Shown here in pieces: positions 25,207 to 33,620 of a DNA stretch of 64,000 bases (position 1 is its first letter; the number at the start of each line of letters is the position of its first letter). The notes beneath the pieces were generated by a model, which was not told the DNA's origin, searched no databases, and worked only from the letters and a program-made list of their open reading frames with translations. The stretch is from assembly GCA_035529695.1 (NCBI GenBank), contig DATKWD010000015.1, positions 1 to 64,000 of the forward strand, given 5' to 3'. Made by a program: the position numbers and the translations under genes. The DNA is from DATKWD01 sp035529695. Its GTDB lineage: Bacteria > Actinomycetota > Acidimicrobiia > Acidimicrobiales > Salinilacustritrichaceae.

Positions 25207-25788
25207 GTGCCCCTCATCCCCACCGGCTATGAACGCCTCCTGCCCCCGAACACGCAGGTGGCCGTCCACGCCAGTCGTCGCGCGGTTGCGCAGATGCTGT
25301 CGGGGCGGGTGCTCGACCTCGGTGGGGCCGCGTCCCACCTCACCATGCACCGACGATCACAGATCCAGACGTCTGTCGTCCTCGACAGCCCCGACGACCC
25401 GCGGCTCGTCGAGCTGGCGGAGGGCAAGAGCCGCTTCGATCACGTCGTCGCCGTCTGTGCCTTGAGCCGGACGACCGACCTCGACGCGACCTTGGCAGCG
25501 GTGAAGACCGTGCTGGCACCTGGCGGCCGGCTCCACTTCGTCGAGCCGGTCTCCACCTCGGGACGGGTTCGCACCCTCAGCCGCCTCGCTCGACCGGTGG
25601 TCGCAGCTGCGGCCGGGTTCCACCTCGAGCGAAACGTGGTGCAGGAGATCCGAGACGCCGGATTCACGATCTGTGACATCCACCGCGAACGCTCGACGAC
25701 GTGGAAGTGGCCGTTTCAACACATCGCGTGGGGATCAGCACGGATCTCGATCGCCGCCACACCCAGCGGCCCCGACACGACCAGCTGA
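25207..25788 (+). CDS. Class I SAM-dependent methyltransferase-like protein
   Basis: A 193-residue protein. VLDLGGAASHLTM is motif I of class I methyltransferases, and FDHVVAVCALSR with LAPGGRLHFVEP are motifs IV and VI. Motif I is GGAA rather than the usual GxGxG. The middle is short, so one strand may be missing. The tail resembles UbiE/methyltransferase-11 proteins (WKWPFQHIAWG). The GTG at 25207 is the first ordinary start. A TAGCCT -10 box lies 15 bases before it and only 6 bases before an in-frame ATC, leaving the real start open. Confidence 0.7.
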   Translation: MPLIPTGYERLLPPNTQVAVHASRRAVAQMLSGRVLDLGGAASHLTMHRRSQIQTSVVLDSPDDPRLVELAEGKSRFDHVVAVCALSRTTDLDATLAAVKTVLAPGGRLHFVEPVSTSGRVRTLSRLARPVVAAAAGFHLERNVVQEIRDAGFTICDIHRERSTTWKWPFQHIAWGSARISIAATPSGPDTTS

Positions 25789-25816
25789 GTGGCCGACCTC
25801 AGCCGGCAGATGGCCT

Positions 25817-26302
25817 TCACTCGACGAGGGCGCCCCATTCGCCGAGCTGAGCCATGCACTGCGCCTCGGTGGCCTGCAAGAGCGAGCAGATGGCGCGGAG
25901 GTCATCGCGGCGGATCGAGAGCACCCGGCCGTTGAAGTCGCCTCGCTCGAGAATGATCGAACGGGCGTAGCGGTGGACGGCTTCGGCTTCGTCGACCTGG
26001 CTCAGCGCTTGGAGGTCGAGGATCAACTTCTCAGGGCGGTCGCCGACCTCGTCGTCGTCGGACTCGCCCAGCAACACCGACATGGGGACGTCGTAGAACT
26101 CGGCCAGCTCGCGGAGTCTGGGCAGACTGAGGTTGCGGAACCCGCGCTCGTAGGCACCGATGGCCGAGGCGCTCCACTTCCCGCCGGACTCGCGCTCCAC
26201 GTCGTCGAGTGAGAGCTGCCGAAGTCGCCGGACTGCGCGCAGCCGCTGGCCCACCTCGACCGAGAACGTCTCGTAGCCAGCATCTTCCTCAGACTTCGCC
26301 AC
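25817..26302 (-). CDS. bldD: BldD-type transcriptional regulator with c-di-GMP motif
   Basis: A 161-residue DNA-binding regulator. An XRE-type helix-turn-helix occupies residues ~15-80 (VGQRLRAVRRLRQLSLDDVE, then GAYERGFRNLSLPRLRELA). The C-terminal domain carries R120-G-D122, eight residues, then R131-R-D-D134, which fits the RxD-x8-RxxD signature by which Streptomyces BldD binds a c-di-GMP tetramer. In Streptomyces BldD represses development genes when c-di-GMP is high. The GTG at 26302 has a strong ribosome site (GGAAGGA, 6 bases). The longer open frame upstream overlaps the divergent cyclophilin promoter. Confidence 0.85.
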   Translation of the reverse strand: MAKSEEDAGYETFSVEVGQRLRAVRRLRQLSLDDVERESGGKWSASAIGAYERGFRNLSLPRLRELAEFYDVPMSVLLGESDDDEVGDRPEKLILDLQALSQVDEAEAVHRYARSIILERGDFNGRVLSIRRDDLRAICSLLQATEAQCMAQLGEWGALVE

Positions 26303-26412
26303 GCAGGATCCTTCCGACGATGGGGGTGCCGAAACCACGCAGCGTAGCCCTTTCGGCACCGGGCGCCAGGAAACGCGACCCGGCCCGTCGCGATCCGGCC
26401 CGCAAGCTTCAC

Positions 26413-26418
26413 TACGGT
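26413..26418 (+). promoter_or_regulatory. -10 box (TACGGT) of a leaderless promoter
   Basis: TACGGT is followed after 8 bases by the ATG at 26427. Confidence 0.55.
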
Positions 26419-26426
26419 TCGGAGCA

Positions 26427-27281
26427 ATGGGCACCACGAAACGTGAACGGCAGAAGGAACTCCATCGAGCCAAGCTCGACTCGACTCGGTCTGCCGAACG
26501 TCGAGCGACCCGCATTCGACGAGCGGCCGGCATCGGAGCCGCCGTGCTCACCATCGTGATCTTCGCTGCCGTGGTCAGTGCCGTGCAGTCTGACGACTCG
26601 GTCGATCTGGCTGCCGACGACACGACGACTGATTCGTCCTCGACCGACTCGACCCAGCCCGAACTCGTCGAGCCCGAGTTCGTCTACGGGACGACACCGT
26701 GCCCCGGACCCGACGCTCCCGAGCAGATCGACTTCGAAGACGGCTTCGTCGACTGCCTCGATCCCGCCAAGAGCTACACCGCGACGTTCCAGACCAACCT
26801 CGGCGAGGTCGTCGTCGAGCTCGACACCGAGCGCACGCCGGGCACGACCAACAACTTCGTCAACCTCGCCCGCCACCGCTACTACGACGACACCCTCATC
26901 TTCCGGATCGATGGCAGCCTCGACATCGCGCAGGGTGGATCGCCGCACACGAACGACAACAGCGACCCCGGTCCCGGCTACACGATCACCGACGAGGGCG
27001 GACCCTTCGATGTCGCGGGCACGGTCGGACCCTTCACCTACGAACCGGGGCAACTGGTCATGGCCCGCTCGCAGGGCCCGAACAGCGGGGGCGCGCAGTA
27101 CTTCCTCACCCTCGGGCCCGACGTGTCGGCTCTCGACAGCCAGGGCACCTACGTCACGTTCGGTCAGGTCACCCAAGGTCTCGACGTGCTGACCGAGATG
27201 CTCGCACTCGAAGACCCCGACAACCCGGGCACGCCGGTCCGCCTGCTGTCTGTCGAGACCGTGACCATCACCGAGTCGTGA
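26427..27281 (+). CDS. Membrane-anchored cyclophilin-type peptidyl-prolyl isomerase
   Basis: A 284-residue protein with a basic cytoplasmic N-terminus, one membrane helix (~residues 33-54), a Thr/Ser/Asp-rich linker (TTTDSSSTDST) and an outside cyclophilin domain from about residue 110. Cyclophilin blocks seen are NNFVNLARHRYYD, the QGGSP turn, GQLVMARSQGPNSGGAQYFL and TYVTFGQVTQGLDVL. The catalytic Arg region (usual FHR) reads LIFRIDG, which keeps Phe and Arg. It would assist folding of exported proteins. Such proteins are standard in actinobacteria. Confidence 0.9.
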   Translation: MGTTKRERQKELHRAKLDSTRSAERRATRIRRAAGIGAAVLTIVIFAAVVSAVQSDDSVDLAADDTTTDSSSTDSTQPELVEPEFVYGTTPCPGPDAPEQIDFEDGFVDCLDPAKSYTATFQTNLGEVVVELDTERTPGTTNNFVNLARHRYYDDTLIFRIDGSLDIAQGGSPHTNDNSDPGPGYTITDEGGPFDVAGTVGPFTYEPGQLVMARSQGPNSGGAQYFLTLGPDVSALDSQGTYVTFGQVTQGLDVLTEMLALEDPDNPGTPVRLLSVETVTITES

Positions 27282-27319
27282 GCGTCACCCGGTCGTGAAC
27301 CTCGTGGCGTCCCGACGAC

Positions 27320-29434
27320 TCAGGTGATGCCACCGGTGTAGGACGCTCGTCCACCGGTGATCTCGAGACGGAACTGCTGACCGGGAACGCCCACGAATTC
27401 TGCACGGTCGGTGGCGCCGGGGGCGAGGCTGAAGTCGGCCATGCGGGCGCCGCTGGCGTCGGTCACGATCACCCGCATGGTTCCCGTGCTCGTCGAGGCC
27501 GACGACATCTCGATGGTGGCTGCCGCCGGCGGCGCGAACAGATAGAAGTCGCCGACATCTCGCTCGCCGACCTCGCCGGCGACGGTCGACGGGTTTCCGA
27601 CGGTGGTCGCCGACGCCAGATCGTCGCCTGCGTCGCCGTCGGCATCGGTGTCAGTCTGCTTGGTGAAGGTCGCCTCGACGTCGTAGAAGGTCCGGTTGCT
27701 ACCCGTGGTGATCTCGATGAGGACGGTCCCCTCGTCGGTGCCGCTCAACAGCGTCGAGCCGTCTTCGGAGCCACCCGGCGAGACGCTGACGTCGAAGAGC
27801 CGATCACCTTCGAGGCTGGCGATCATCCGGACCGTCCCTTCGGACTCTCGCCCGTTCGCCAACGAGAAGGAGGCGTTCGAGCCGGGGACGAGGGCGACCT
27901 CGTACACGTCGGCGGTGTCGATGCCGCCGGTCTCGCCCGAGAACGACCCCGGGTCGATCGTCAGTGAAGCCGCGAGATCGGCCCCTGCGTCCTTGCCCGA
28001 GCCGGCGTCGTTCTGAGACCCCAGGCCGACGGTGAACGAGAAGGCCGCTGGGCCGCCGGTGACCGACAGCTCGAACGGACCGCCCCCGTCGGCGCTGATG
28101 ACGATCACGTCTGAGTCGTCGGCTCCCGGCGCGAGGCTGAGATCAGAGAAGCGGTCGCCGGACTTGGTGAGCAGGAACCGGACGCTTCCGATGCTCTCGC
28201 GCTGGTTGGCGGCGGTCAGCGTCAGGATCGCGCTGTCAGGCACGTCCATCGTGTAGATCGCCTCGGTCCGGCTCTCGGTCAGCGTGTCCTCGATCAGTGT
28301 GTCGAACTCGATCGGGCCATCGTTCGGCACGTCCTCGGTGGGCGGACCGTCGACCTTGTCGGACTCACCGGCCGTGCCGACCGGACGCTTGAAGAGCTCG
28401 CCGGTGGTCAGCTCGATCAGCTCGAACTCACTGAGGTCGGCGGGGGCCTGGTTGATGATCACCACGTTGGTCTGCTGGAACGCAGGCCACGGATCGCCGC
28501 TGAACTCTTCGTCGGCGTTGACCGAGGCTGCCGTGAGCGGGTTGCCGCTGTAGCAGTTGACCCGCGGGATGCCCTGGGCGTCGGAGAGCACGGCCGTACC
28601 CCGCTGGAGGACAGCTTCACGGGGGACGACCTCGTCGTCGGCGAACCCGTGGGTGACGACCCGGACATCGGTGCTGGTGTTGATCGGGGTCAGACCGGCC
28701 ACGAAGCCACCGATGTCGGCGGCATCGATGTCGAGGACCCCAGCCCATGCTGACGCCTTGGCCTCGTTGGACGCCAGGAACGACACGAGCTGGTCGCGTT
28801 CGCACGAGCCTTCGCTCAAGGACCCGCCGAAGACGCCGGGCACGTTGCCGTCGGTGGCCTGATAGCCCTCGGGGCCGGCCGAGGTGGCTGGTGCGACGTT
28901 GGCGGGCGGGCCTTCTTCGGCCCACTTCAGGACCTTGCTGTCGACCGCTGCGACGGGATCGGTGAACGGAGCCGGGCCGGCGTCGCCGACGGCCTCGAGC
29001 ACCACCTCACCGGCCGCGGCCTCGTCGTCAGCGGTGAGTGCGAAGAAGGCGAACGCTGCGGCGGCGAGGGCGATCACGGCGACGATCGCACCGATGATCT
29101 TCTTCTTGCTGTTGCCGTCGTCATCGCCGCCATCGGAGGCGGAGGGATCGTCGCCGGGAGGAATCGGCGGCGTCGCCGCCGTCGCCGGAACGGCCGTGGT
29201 CGGGTCGGTGTCTGCGGCCTCGTCGGAGAACACCGACGCCGAAGCGCCTGCGGCAGCCCCAGCGGCCGGCACGGCCGCGGTCGGATCGCCTGCGGGGTCG
29301 GAAGTCGACACCGCCTCGGTGGGTGTGTCGGCACCCGCAGGCTCGGTCGCTTCGGTGGCCGGACTCGCCTCGGGCGGATAGAACTTGCCATCGGAGGCCT
29401 GCCACCAGCCATCACCCTGCGACGTGTCACTCAT
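27320..29434 (-). CDS. Large membrane-anchored protein with DUF2510-like N-terminus, DUF6777-like domain and beta repeats
   Basis: A 704-residue protein. Residues 9-21 (GWWQASDGKFYPP) are the short Trp motif seen at the start of many Acidimicrobiia membrane proteins. A Pro/Ala/Thr-rich stretch follows, and a membrane helix at ~112-134. Residues ~150-330 resemble DUF6777: VPGVFGG, CERDQLVSFLASNEAKASAWAG, THGF, PREAVLQRGTAVL and NCYSGNPL. The outer part (~375-704) holds three related all-beta units. Each has a phrase like RVILTKSGDRFSDLSLAPG, DGSRLFDVSVSPG or DASGARMADFSLAPG, much like pre-peptidase C-terminal domains. It is probably a cell-surface protein; no enzyme motif is seen. Confidence 0.75.
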   Translation of the reverse strand: MSDTSQGDGWWQASDGKFYPPEASPATEATEPAGADTPTEAVSTSDPAGDPTAAVPAAGAAAGASASVFSDEAADTDPTTAVPATAATPPIPPGDDPSASDGGDDDGNSKKKIIGAIVAVIALAAAAFAFFALTADDEAAAGEVVLEAVGDAGPAPFTDPVAAVDSKVLKWAEEGPPANVAPATSAGPEGYQATDGNVPGVFGGSLSEGSCERDQLVSFLASNEAKASAWAGVLDIDAADIGGFVAGLTPINTSTDVRVVTHGFADDEVVPREAVLQRGTAVLSDAQGIPRVNCYSGNPLTAASVNADEEFSGDPWPAFQQTNVVIINQAPADLSEFELIELTTGELFKRPVGTAGESDKVDGPPTEDVPNDGPIEFDTLIEDTLTESRTEAIYTMDVPDSAILTLTAANQRESIGSVRFLLTKSGDRFSDLSLAPGADDSDVIVISADGGGPFELSVTGGPAAFSFTVGLGSQNDAGSGKDAGADLAASLTIDPGSFSGETGGIDTADVYEVALVPGSNASFSLANGRESEGTVRMIASLEGDRLFDVSVSPGGSEDGSTLLSGTDEGTVLIEITTGSNRTFYDVEATFTKQTDTDADGDAGDDLASATTVGNPSTVAGEVGERDVGDFYLFAPPAAATIEMSSASTSTGTMRVIVTDASGARMADFSLAPGATDRAEFVGVPGQQFRLEITGGRASYTGGIT

Positions 29435-29510
29435 GCGAACTCCCGATTCATCGACTCGTCCGCAACCGTAGTGCCATGGATCGCGCTCGCCGTGGCAACC
29501 TGCGGAGCAA

Positions 29511-29516
29511 TAGCCT
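29511..29516 (+). promoter_or_regulatory. -10 box (TAGCCT) of a leaderless promoter
   Basis: TAGCCT is followed after 9 bases by the ATG at 29526 of aspartate kinase. Confidence 0.5.
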
Positions 29517-29525
29517 CCGACCGTC

Positions 29526-30746
29526 ATGACGCTCGTAGTCCAGAAGTTCGGTGGCACGTCGGTCGGCGACCCTGCCCGCATCCGCGAGGTGGCCGAGTCC
29601 GTCGCGCACACCGTGCGTCGGGGCACGCAGTGCGTCGTGGTGGTGTCGGCGATGGGCAAGGAGACCGACGAATTGCTGCACCTCGCCTCGCAGGTCGCCA
29701 CCGAGCGACCCGGACGAGAGATGGACATGCTGATCACCGCCGGCGAACGCAAGGCGACCGCACTGCTGTGCATGGCTCTGCATGACCTCGGGATCCACGG
29801 CGAGAGCTTCACCGGGAGCCAGGCCGGGTTCATCACCGACACCAACCACACCAACGCGAAGATCCTCGAGGTCAAGGCCGAGCGCATCCGTGAGGCGCTC
29901 GACGCCGGCCGGGTCCCCGTCGTCGGAGGCGCCCAGGGAGTCTCGACGGACCGCAACGTCACGTTCCTCGGGCGCGGCGGTTCCGACACGACGGCCGTGG
30001 CGCTCGCCGAGGCACTCGAGGCCGACTCGTGCGAGCTCTACACCGACGTCAGCGGCGTGTTCACCGCCGACCCTCGCATCGTGCCGGCGGCGTCGAAGAT
30101 GGCCCACATCAGGTTCGACGAGATGCTCGAGATGTGCGCCACCGGGTGTCCGAAGCCGGCGATGCGCTCGGTCGAGTTCGCTCAGCGGCACGGTGTGCCG
30201 CTCCATGTCCGCTCGGCCTTCACCTGGGAACGGGGCACGATCGTGTCCGAACAAGGAGATCCATCGATGGAACAAGCCGTCATCAAGGCCGTGACCCACG
30301 ACGTGTCGGAGGCGAAGATGACCGTTTCGGGAGTTCCCGACCAGCCCGGCATCGCGGCCACGTTGTTCCGCCACCTCGCCGACGCCGACGTCAACGTCGA
30401 CATGATCGTGCAGAACGTGTCCGAGGACGGGGTGACCGACATCAGCTTCACGCTTCCCCACAGCGACGTCGACGTCGCTGACCCCATCGTCCGGACCGTG
30501 GCCGACGAGATCGGTGCGGCCGAGGTCAGCAGCGACCACGCAATCGGACGGGTGAGCCTGGTGGGAGCGGGCATGAAGTCGCATCCGGGCGTCGCCGCCC
30601 AGATGTTCGAGACGCTGGCCGCCAACGGCATCAACATCGACATGATCTCCACCTCGGCCATCCGCATCAGTTGCGTGCTCCGCGAGGCCCAGGTCGAGGA
30701 TGCAGTGGTGCTGCTGCACACCGTCTTCGGGCTCGACACCGACTGA
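29526..30746 (+). CDS. lysC: Aspartate kinase
   Basis: First enzyme of the Lys/Thr/Met pathway, phosphorylating aspartate. It has 406 residues, the size of the actinobacterial feedback-regulated type. KFGGTSVGD opens the kinase domain (residues 5-13). GRGGSDTTAVALA and ELYTDVSGVFTADPR are further active-site blocks. Two ACT domains occupy about residues 260-406. Aspartate-semialdehyde dehydrogenase follows 57 bases later, with its own -10 box. A second start inside the gene (30267) would give a free ACT-domain subunit. Confidence 0.95.
   Translation: MTLVVQKFGGTSVGDPARIREVAESVAHTVRRGTQCVVVVSAMGKETDELLHLASQVATERPGREMDMLITAGERKATALLCMALHDLGIHGESFTGSQAGFITDTNHTNAKILEVKAERIREALDAGRVPVVGGAQGVSTDRNVTFLGRGGSDTTAVALAEALEADSCELYTDVSGVFTADPRIVPAASKMAHIRFDEMLEMCATGCPKPAMRSVEFAQRHGVPLHVRSAFTWERGTIVSEQGDPSMEQAVIKAVTHDVSEAKMTVSGVPDQPGIAATLFRHLADADVNVDMIVQNVSEDGVTDISFTLPHSDVDVADPIVRTVADEIGAAEVSSDHAIGRVSLVGAGMKSHPGVAAQMFETLAANGINIDMISTSAIRISCVLREAQVEDAVVLLHTVFGLDTD
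30267..30746 (+). CDS. Aspartate kinase beta subunit (internal in-frame start)
   Basis: Codon 248 of lysC is an ATG preceded by AAGGAGA, 8 bases before it, the strongest ribosome site near this gene. Starting there gives a 159-residue protein made only of the two ACT domains (MEQAVIKAVTHDVSEAK...). In Corynebacterium and Bacillus the aspartate kinase gene makes exactly such a nested beta subunit, which binds Lys/Thr and forms an alpha2beta2 enzyme. The sequence match to that start region and the ribosome site support the same here. Confidence 0.65.
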   Translation: MEQAVIKAVTHDVSEAKMTVSGVPDQPGIAATLFRHLADADVNVDMIVQNVSEDGVTDISFTLPHSDVDVADPIVRTVADEIGAAEVSSDHAIGRVSLVGAGMKSHPGVAAQMFETLAANGINIDMISTSAIRISCVLREAQVEDAVVLLHTVFGLDTD

Positions 30747-30790
30747 CCGCTTCGCTCCGAACGCGCTGGGTTCCGGTCCGATCCGGGTCG

Positions 30791-30796
30791 TAGCAT
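30791..30796 (+). promoter_or_regulatory. -10 box (TAGCAT) of a leaderless promoter
   Basis: TAGCAT is followed after 7 bases by the ATG at 30804. Confidence 0.55.
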
Positions 30797-30803
30797 CTCG
30801 TCC

Positions 30804-31823
30804 ATGCGAGTCGGAATCTTCGGAGCCACCGGTCAGGTCGGCGGCGTCATGCGACGCCTGATGGTCGAGCGAGACTTCCCGGTCGACGAGATGCGCTACT
30901 TCGCGTCATCGCGCTCGGCCGGCACGACGCTGCCGTGGAAAGGCGCCGAGGTCACGGTCGAAGACGTCGCCACCGCCGACTTCAGCGGCCTCGACATCGC
31001 CATGGTCAGCATGGGTGGCACCGCCAGCCTGCAGTACGCCGAGCAGATCGCCGCTCGGGGCGCGGTCGTCATCGACAACAGCTCGGCCTGGCGGATGGAC
31101 CCCGACGTGCCGCTCGTCGTCTCCGAGGTCAACGGCCACCTGGCCCACGACCCTCCCAAGGGCATCATCGCCAACCCGAACTGCACGACCATGGTGGCCA
31201 TGCCGGTTCTCCGGCCCCTGGCCGACGAGGCCGGCCTCGAGGCGGTCGTCTACAGCACCTATCAGGCCGTGTCGGGCGCAGGCCTGAGCGGGGTCGACGA
31301 GCTCGACGAGCAGCTCCAGAAGACGGTGAGCGAGGCCGCAGCCCTCACCCATGACGGCCACGCGGTGACGTTCCCCGAACCCGACAACTTCTGCGGACCG
31401 ATCGCCCACAACGTGCTGGCGTTCGCCGGCTCACTCCTCGACGATGGGAGCAACGAGACCAGCGAGGAGCGCAAGCTCCGAGACGAGAGCCGCAAGATCC
31501 TCGGCCTGCCTGATCTGCTGGTGTCAGGCACCTGTGTTCGCGTTCCGGTGTTCACCGGGCACTCCCACTCGATGAGCGTCCGGTTCGCGTCGCCGATCAG
31601 CCCAGAGCGGGCCGTCGAACTCCTCGGTGACGCACCTGGCGTTCGGCTGGTCGAGGTCCCGACCCCACTCGACGCCACCGGCATCGACGAGACGCTGGTG
31701 GGCCGGATTCGCGTCGACCCGACCGCGCCGGGCGGCAGGGGCCTCTCCATCTTCTGCAGCGGCGACAACCTGCGCAAGGGCGCGGCGTTGAACGCCATCC
31801 AGATAGCCGAACTCATGATCTGA
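30804..31823 (+). CDS. asd: Aspartate-semialdehyde dehydrogenase
   Basis: Second enzyme of the aspartate family pathway, reducing aspartyl phosphate to the semialdehyde with NADPH. It has 339 residues. The nucleotide motif is GIFGATGQVGGVM (residues 4-16), the catalytic cysteine is Cys127 in NPNCTT, and YQAVSGAG, FPEPDNFCGPIAHN and GHSHSMSVRF carry the substrate-binding residues. It lies directly after lysC as in most actinobacteria, but with its own predicted leaderless promoter. Confidence 0.95.
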   Translation: MRVGIFGATGQVGGVMRRLMVERDFPVDEMRYFASSRSAGTTLPWKGAEVTVEDVATADFSGLDIAMVSMGGTASLQYAEQIAARGAVVIDNSSAWRMDPDVPLVVSEVNGHLAHDPPKGIIANPNCTTMVAMPVLRPLADEAGLEAVVYSTYQAVSGAGLSGVDELDEQLQKTVSEAAALTHDGHAVTFPEPDNFCGPIAHNVLAFAGSLLDDGSNETSEERKLRDESRKILGLPDLLVSGTCVRVPVFTGHSHSMSVRFASPISPERAVELLGDAPGVRLVEVPTPLDATGIDETLVGRIRVDPTAPGGRGLSIFCSGDNLRKGAALNAIQIAELMI

Positions 31824-31846
31824 CCGGATCAGCCGGCAAACACCGT

Positions 31847-32128
31847 TCAGGGGCACTTGCAGGGGGTGGCGTGGCAGCCGGGGCAGCCGTCGGCGTAGCG
31901 CTGGACCGCGTCGTCGAGTGAGAGGCCGAGTTGATCGGCGATGCTGGCCACCCAGGCGACCACGTCGCCGAGTTCGTGCAGTTGCTGCTCGGGTGTGCCC
32001 TTGCGGATCGCCTGCGCCAGTTCGCCGACCTCTTCGGTGAGCCATGCCACGCTCTCGGCCATGCCGCGCTCGCGGTCGCGCGCGGCATAGGTGGCCGCGA
32101 TGGTGCTCTGGAACTCGCCGAGGTCCAT
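31847..32128 (-). CDS. MazG-like nucleotide pyrophosphohydrolase
   Basis: A 93-residue single-domain MazG-type protein that would remove pyrophosphate from (d)NTPs. The metal motif is EEVGEL followed by ELGDVVAW (ExxE...ExxD). The last 20 residues contain four cysteines and a histidine (CPGCHATPCKCP), an unusual possible metal site. The ATG at 32128 stands 6 bases behind TACGTT; the GTG at 32131 is the alternative. It is convergent with asd. Confidence 0.8.
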   Translation of the reverse strand: MDLGEFQSTIAATYAARDRERGMAESVAWLTEEVGELAQAIRKGTPEQQLHELGDVVAWVASIADQLGLSLDDAVQRYADGCPGCHATPCKCP

Positions 32129-32134
32129 CACACG

Positions 32135-32140
32135 AACGTA
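32135..32140 (-). promoter_or_regulatory. -10 box (TACGTT) of a leaderless promoter
   Basis: On the minus strand TACGTT precedes the ATG at 32128 by 6 bases. Confidence 0.5.
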
Positions 32141-32158
32141 CCGGACCTCATGGTCTTC

Positions 32159-33526
32159 TCATTCGACCACGAAGGCGGTGACCATCCCGAACATCCCCGT
32201 CTCGCGTTCGACGTGGGTGAGGATGTGGCAGTGCCAGACCCAGGTGCCCGGGTCCTCGAGTTGGACCAGCACCGAATAGCGCTCGCCCGGCGCCACGTTG
32301 ATGGTGTCGGCGTAGTACGGCTCGTCGAGCGGGATGCCGTCCTTGGCAACCACCAGTTGTGGGAACTGGTGCAGGTGCATGGGGTGCGAGCCCAGGCCCT
32401 CGTTGTAGTAGTGGATCATCACGTAGTCGCCCTGCTTGGCGGCGATCGGCGCGGTGGCCGGGAAGCTCTTGCCGTTGAGCGAGAACCCGATCACCCCGGC
32501 GTCGTTCAGCACCATCGGTATCTCCTGGCTGATCTCGACGTTCTCGGGAATCGCGGTCCCGCTGATGGTCCGTCCGGTCGGCAGCGGGAGGTCGCCGATG
32601 GTGAACGCCCCGAACATGCCGTTGACGACCTGCATCTGCCCGTGGTGGTGGGCGTGGTACATCCCGGTCGCCGCGTCTTCCGCAACGAACTCGTAGGTGA
32701 AGTCCTCGCCGGCCTCGATGAGGTCCTGGGTGTACGGAGCCACGCCGTCCTGATCGTTCGGCGTGTGCACGCCGTGCCAGTGGACGTCGGTGCCCATCGG
32801 GAGTTCGTTGTGCACGTTGACCCGGACCTTGTCGCCGAGGTCGACGTCGATCCACGGACCGGGCACCTGGCCGTTGTAGGTCCAGGCGTCGACGAACTTG
32901 CCGGGCTCGACCTCCCATGGGGTGATCTCGGCGGTGATGTCGAACACCTTGGTGCCGTCGGCATCGGTCTCGAACTCGAGCGGCGTGTTGCCGGTTCCCT
33001 CGGTCTCGGCGGGGAACTGCAACATCGACTCGGTCATCGCAGCATCGAGTGCCGCCCAGTCTTGTTCGCTGCCTTCACCTGCGCCTTCGAGCGCCGAGCC
33101 GCTGACGGCTCCGCCGTCGCTGACCTCGAGCACGGCCTCCATCCCAGCGGATTCATGACCGGGAATCGTGCAGATGACCCGATACGACCCGATCTCGAGC
33201 GCCGACGTGTCGAGCATGCCGTTCTCGCCCGCCTGGAGGTCGGGCGTCGTCGTCTCGGTCCCCGCGACGGACAGGTTGTGGACCACGCTTCCCTCGTTGA
33301 CGACCTCCAACTCGCTCCCCGTCGCGACGCGAAGGGTGCCAGGGGCGATCGCGAACTCGGTGAGCGACGCAACCGACGCTCCCGACCCGGCTGCGGTGCC
33401 CTCCGACGATCCGTCGTCGTTGGACGCCAGCGCCACCGTCCCGAAGACCAGTCCGACGACGGCGATCAGCGCCACCACCATCGATCCGATGTCGGGCGCG
33501 GACGATCGAGCGGGGGTTTCTGACAT
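32159..33526 (-). CDS. Secreted multicopper oxidase with N-terminal cupredoxin domain
   Basis: A 455-residue protein with a membrane anchor or signal (residues ~15-34). A plastocyanin-like domain follows with a full type 1 copper set, H83, C119, H124 and M129 (ICTIPGHESAGM). A two-domain laccase-type oxidase comes next. Its copper motifs are all present: HWHGVH (249-254), HAHHHG (291-296), HPMHLH (381-386) and HCHILTHVERETGM (432-445). It would oxidise phenols, metals or other electron donors outside the cell with O2. A Shine-Dalgarno AAGGAGA stands 6 bases before the ATG at 33526. It sits at the edge of the oxygenase-rich region. Confidence 0.9.
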   Translation of the reverse strand: MSETPARSSAPDIGSMVVALIAVVGLVFGTVALASNDDGSSEGTAAGSGASVASLTEFAIAPGTLRVATGSELEVVNEGSVVHNLSVAGTETTTPDLQAGENGMLDTSALEIGSYRVICTIPGHESAGMEAVLEVSDGGAVSGSALEGAGEGSEQDWAALDAAMTESMLQFPAETEGTGNTPLEFETDADGTKVFDITAEITPWEVEPGKFVDAWTYNGQVPGPWIDVDLGDKVRVNVHNELPMGTDVHWHGVHTPNDQDGVAPYTQDLIEAGEDFTYEFVAEDAATGMYHAHHHGQMQVVNGMFGAFTIGDLPLPTGRTISGTAIPENVEISQEIPMVLNDAGVIGFSLNGKSFPATAPIAAKQGDYVMIHYYNEGLGSHPMHLHQFPQLVVAKDGIPLDEPYYADTINVAPGERYSVLVQLEDPGTWVWHCHILTHVERETGMFGMVTAFVVE

Positions 33527-33620
33527 TGTGCGTCTCCTTGGGCAGTGGAAGGGCGAGCTTGTCGCACGAGCCAACCGGACCACGCATCGAGCCACTCCGG
33601 CCGAAAGACCCGATCGTCAT

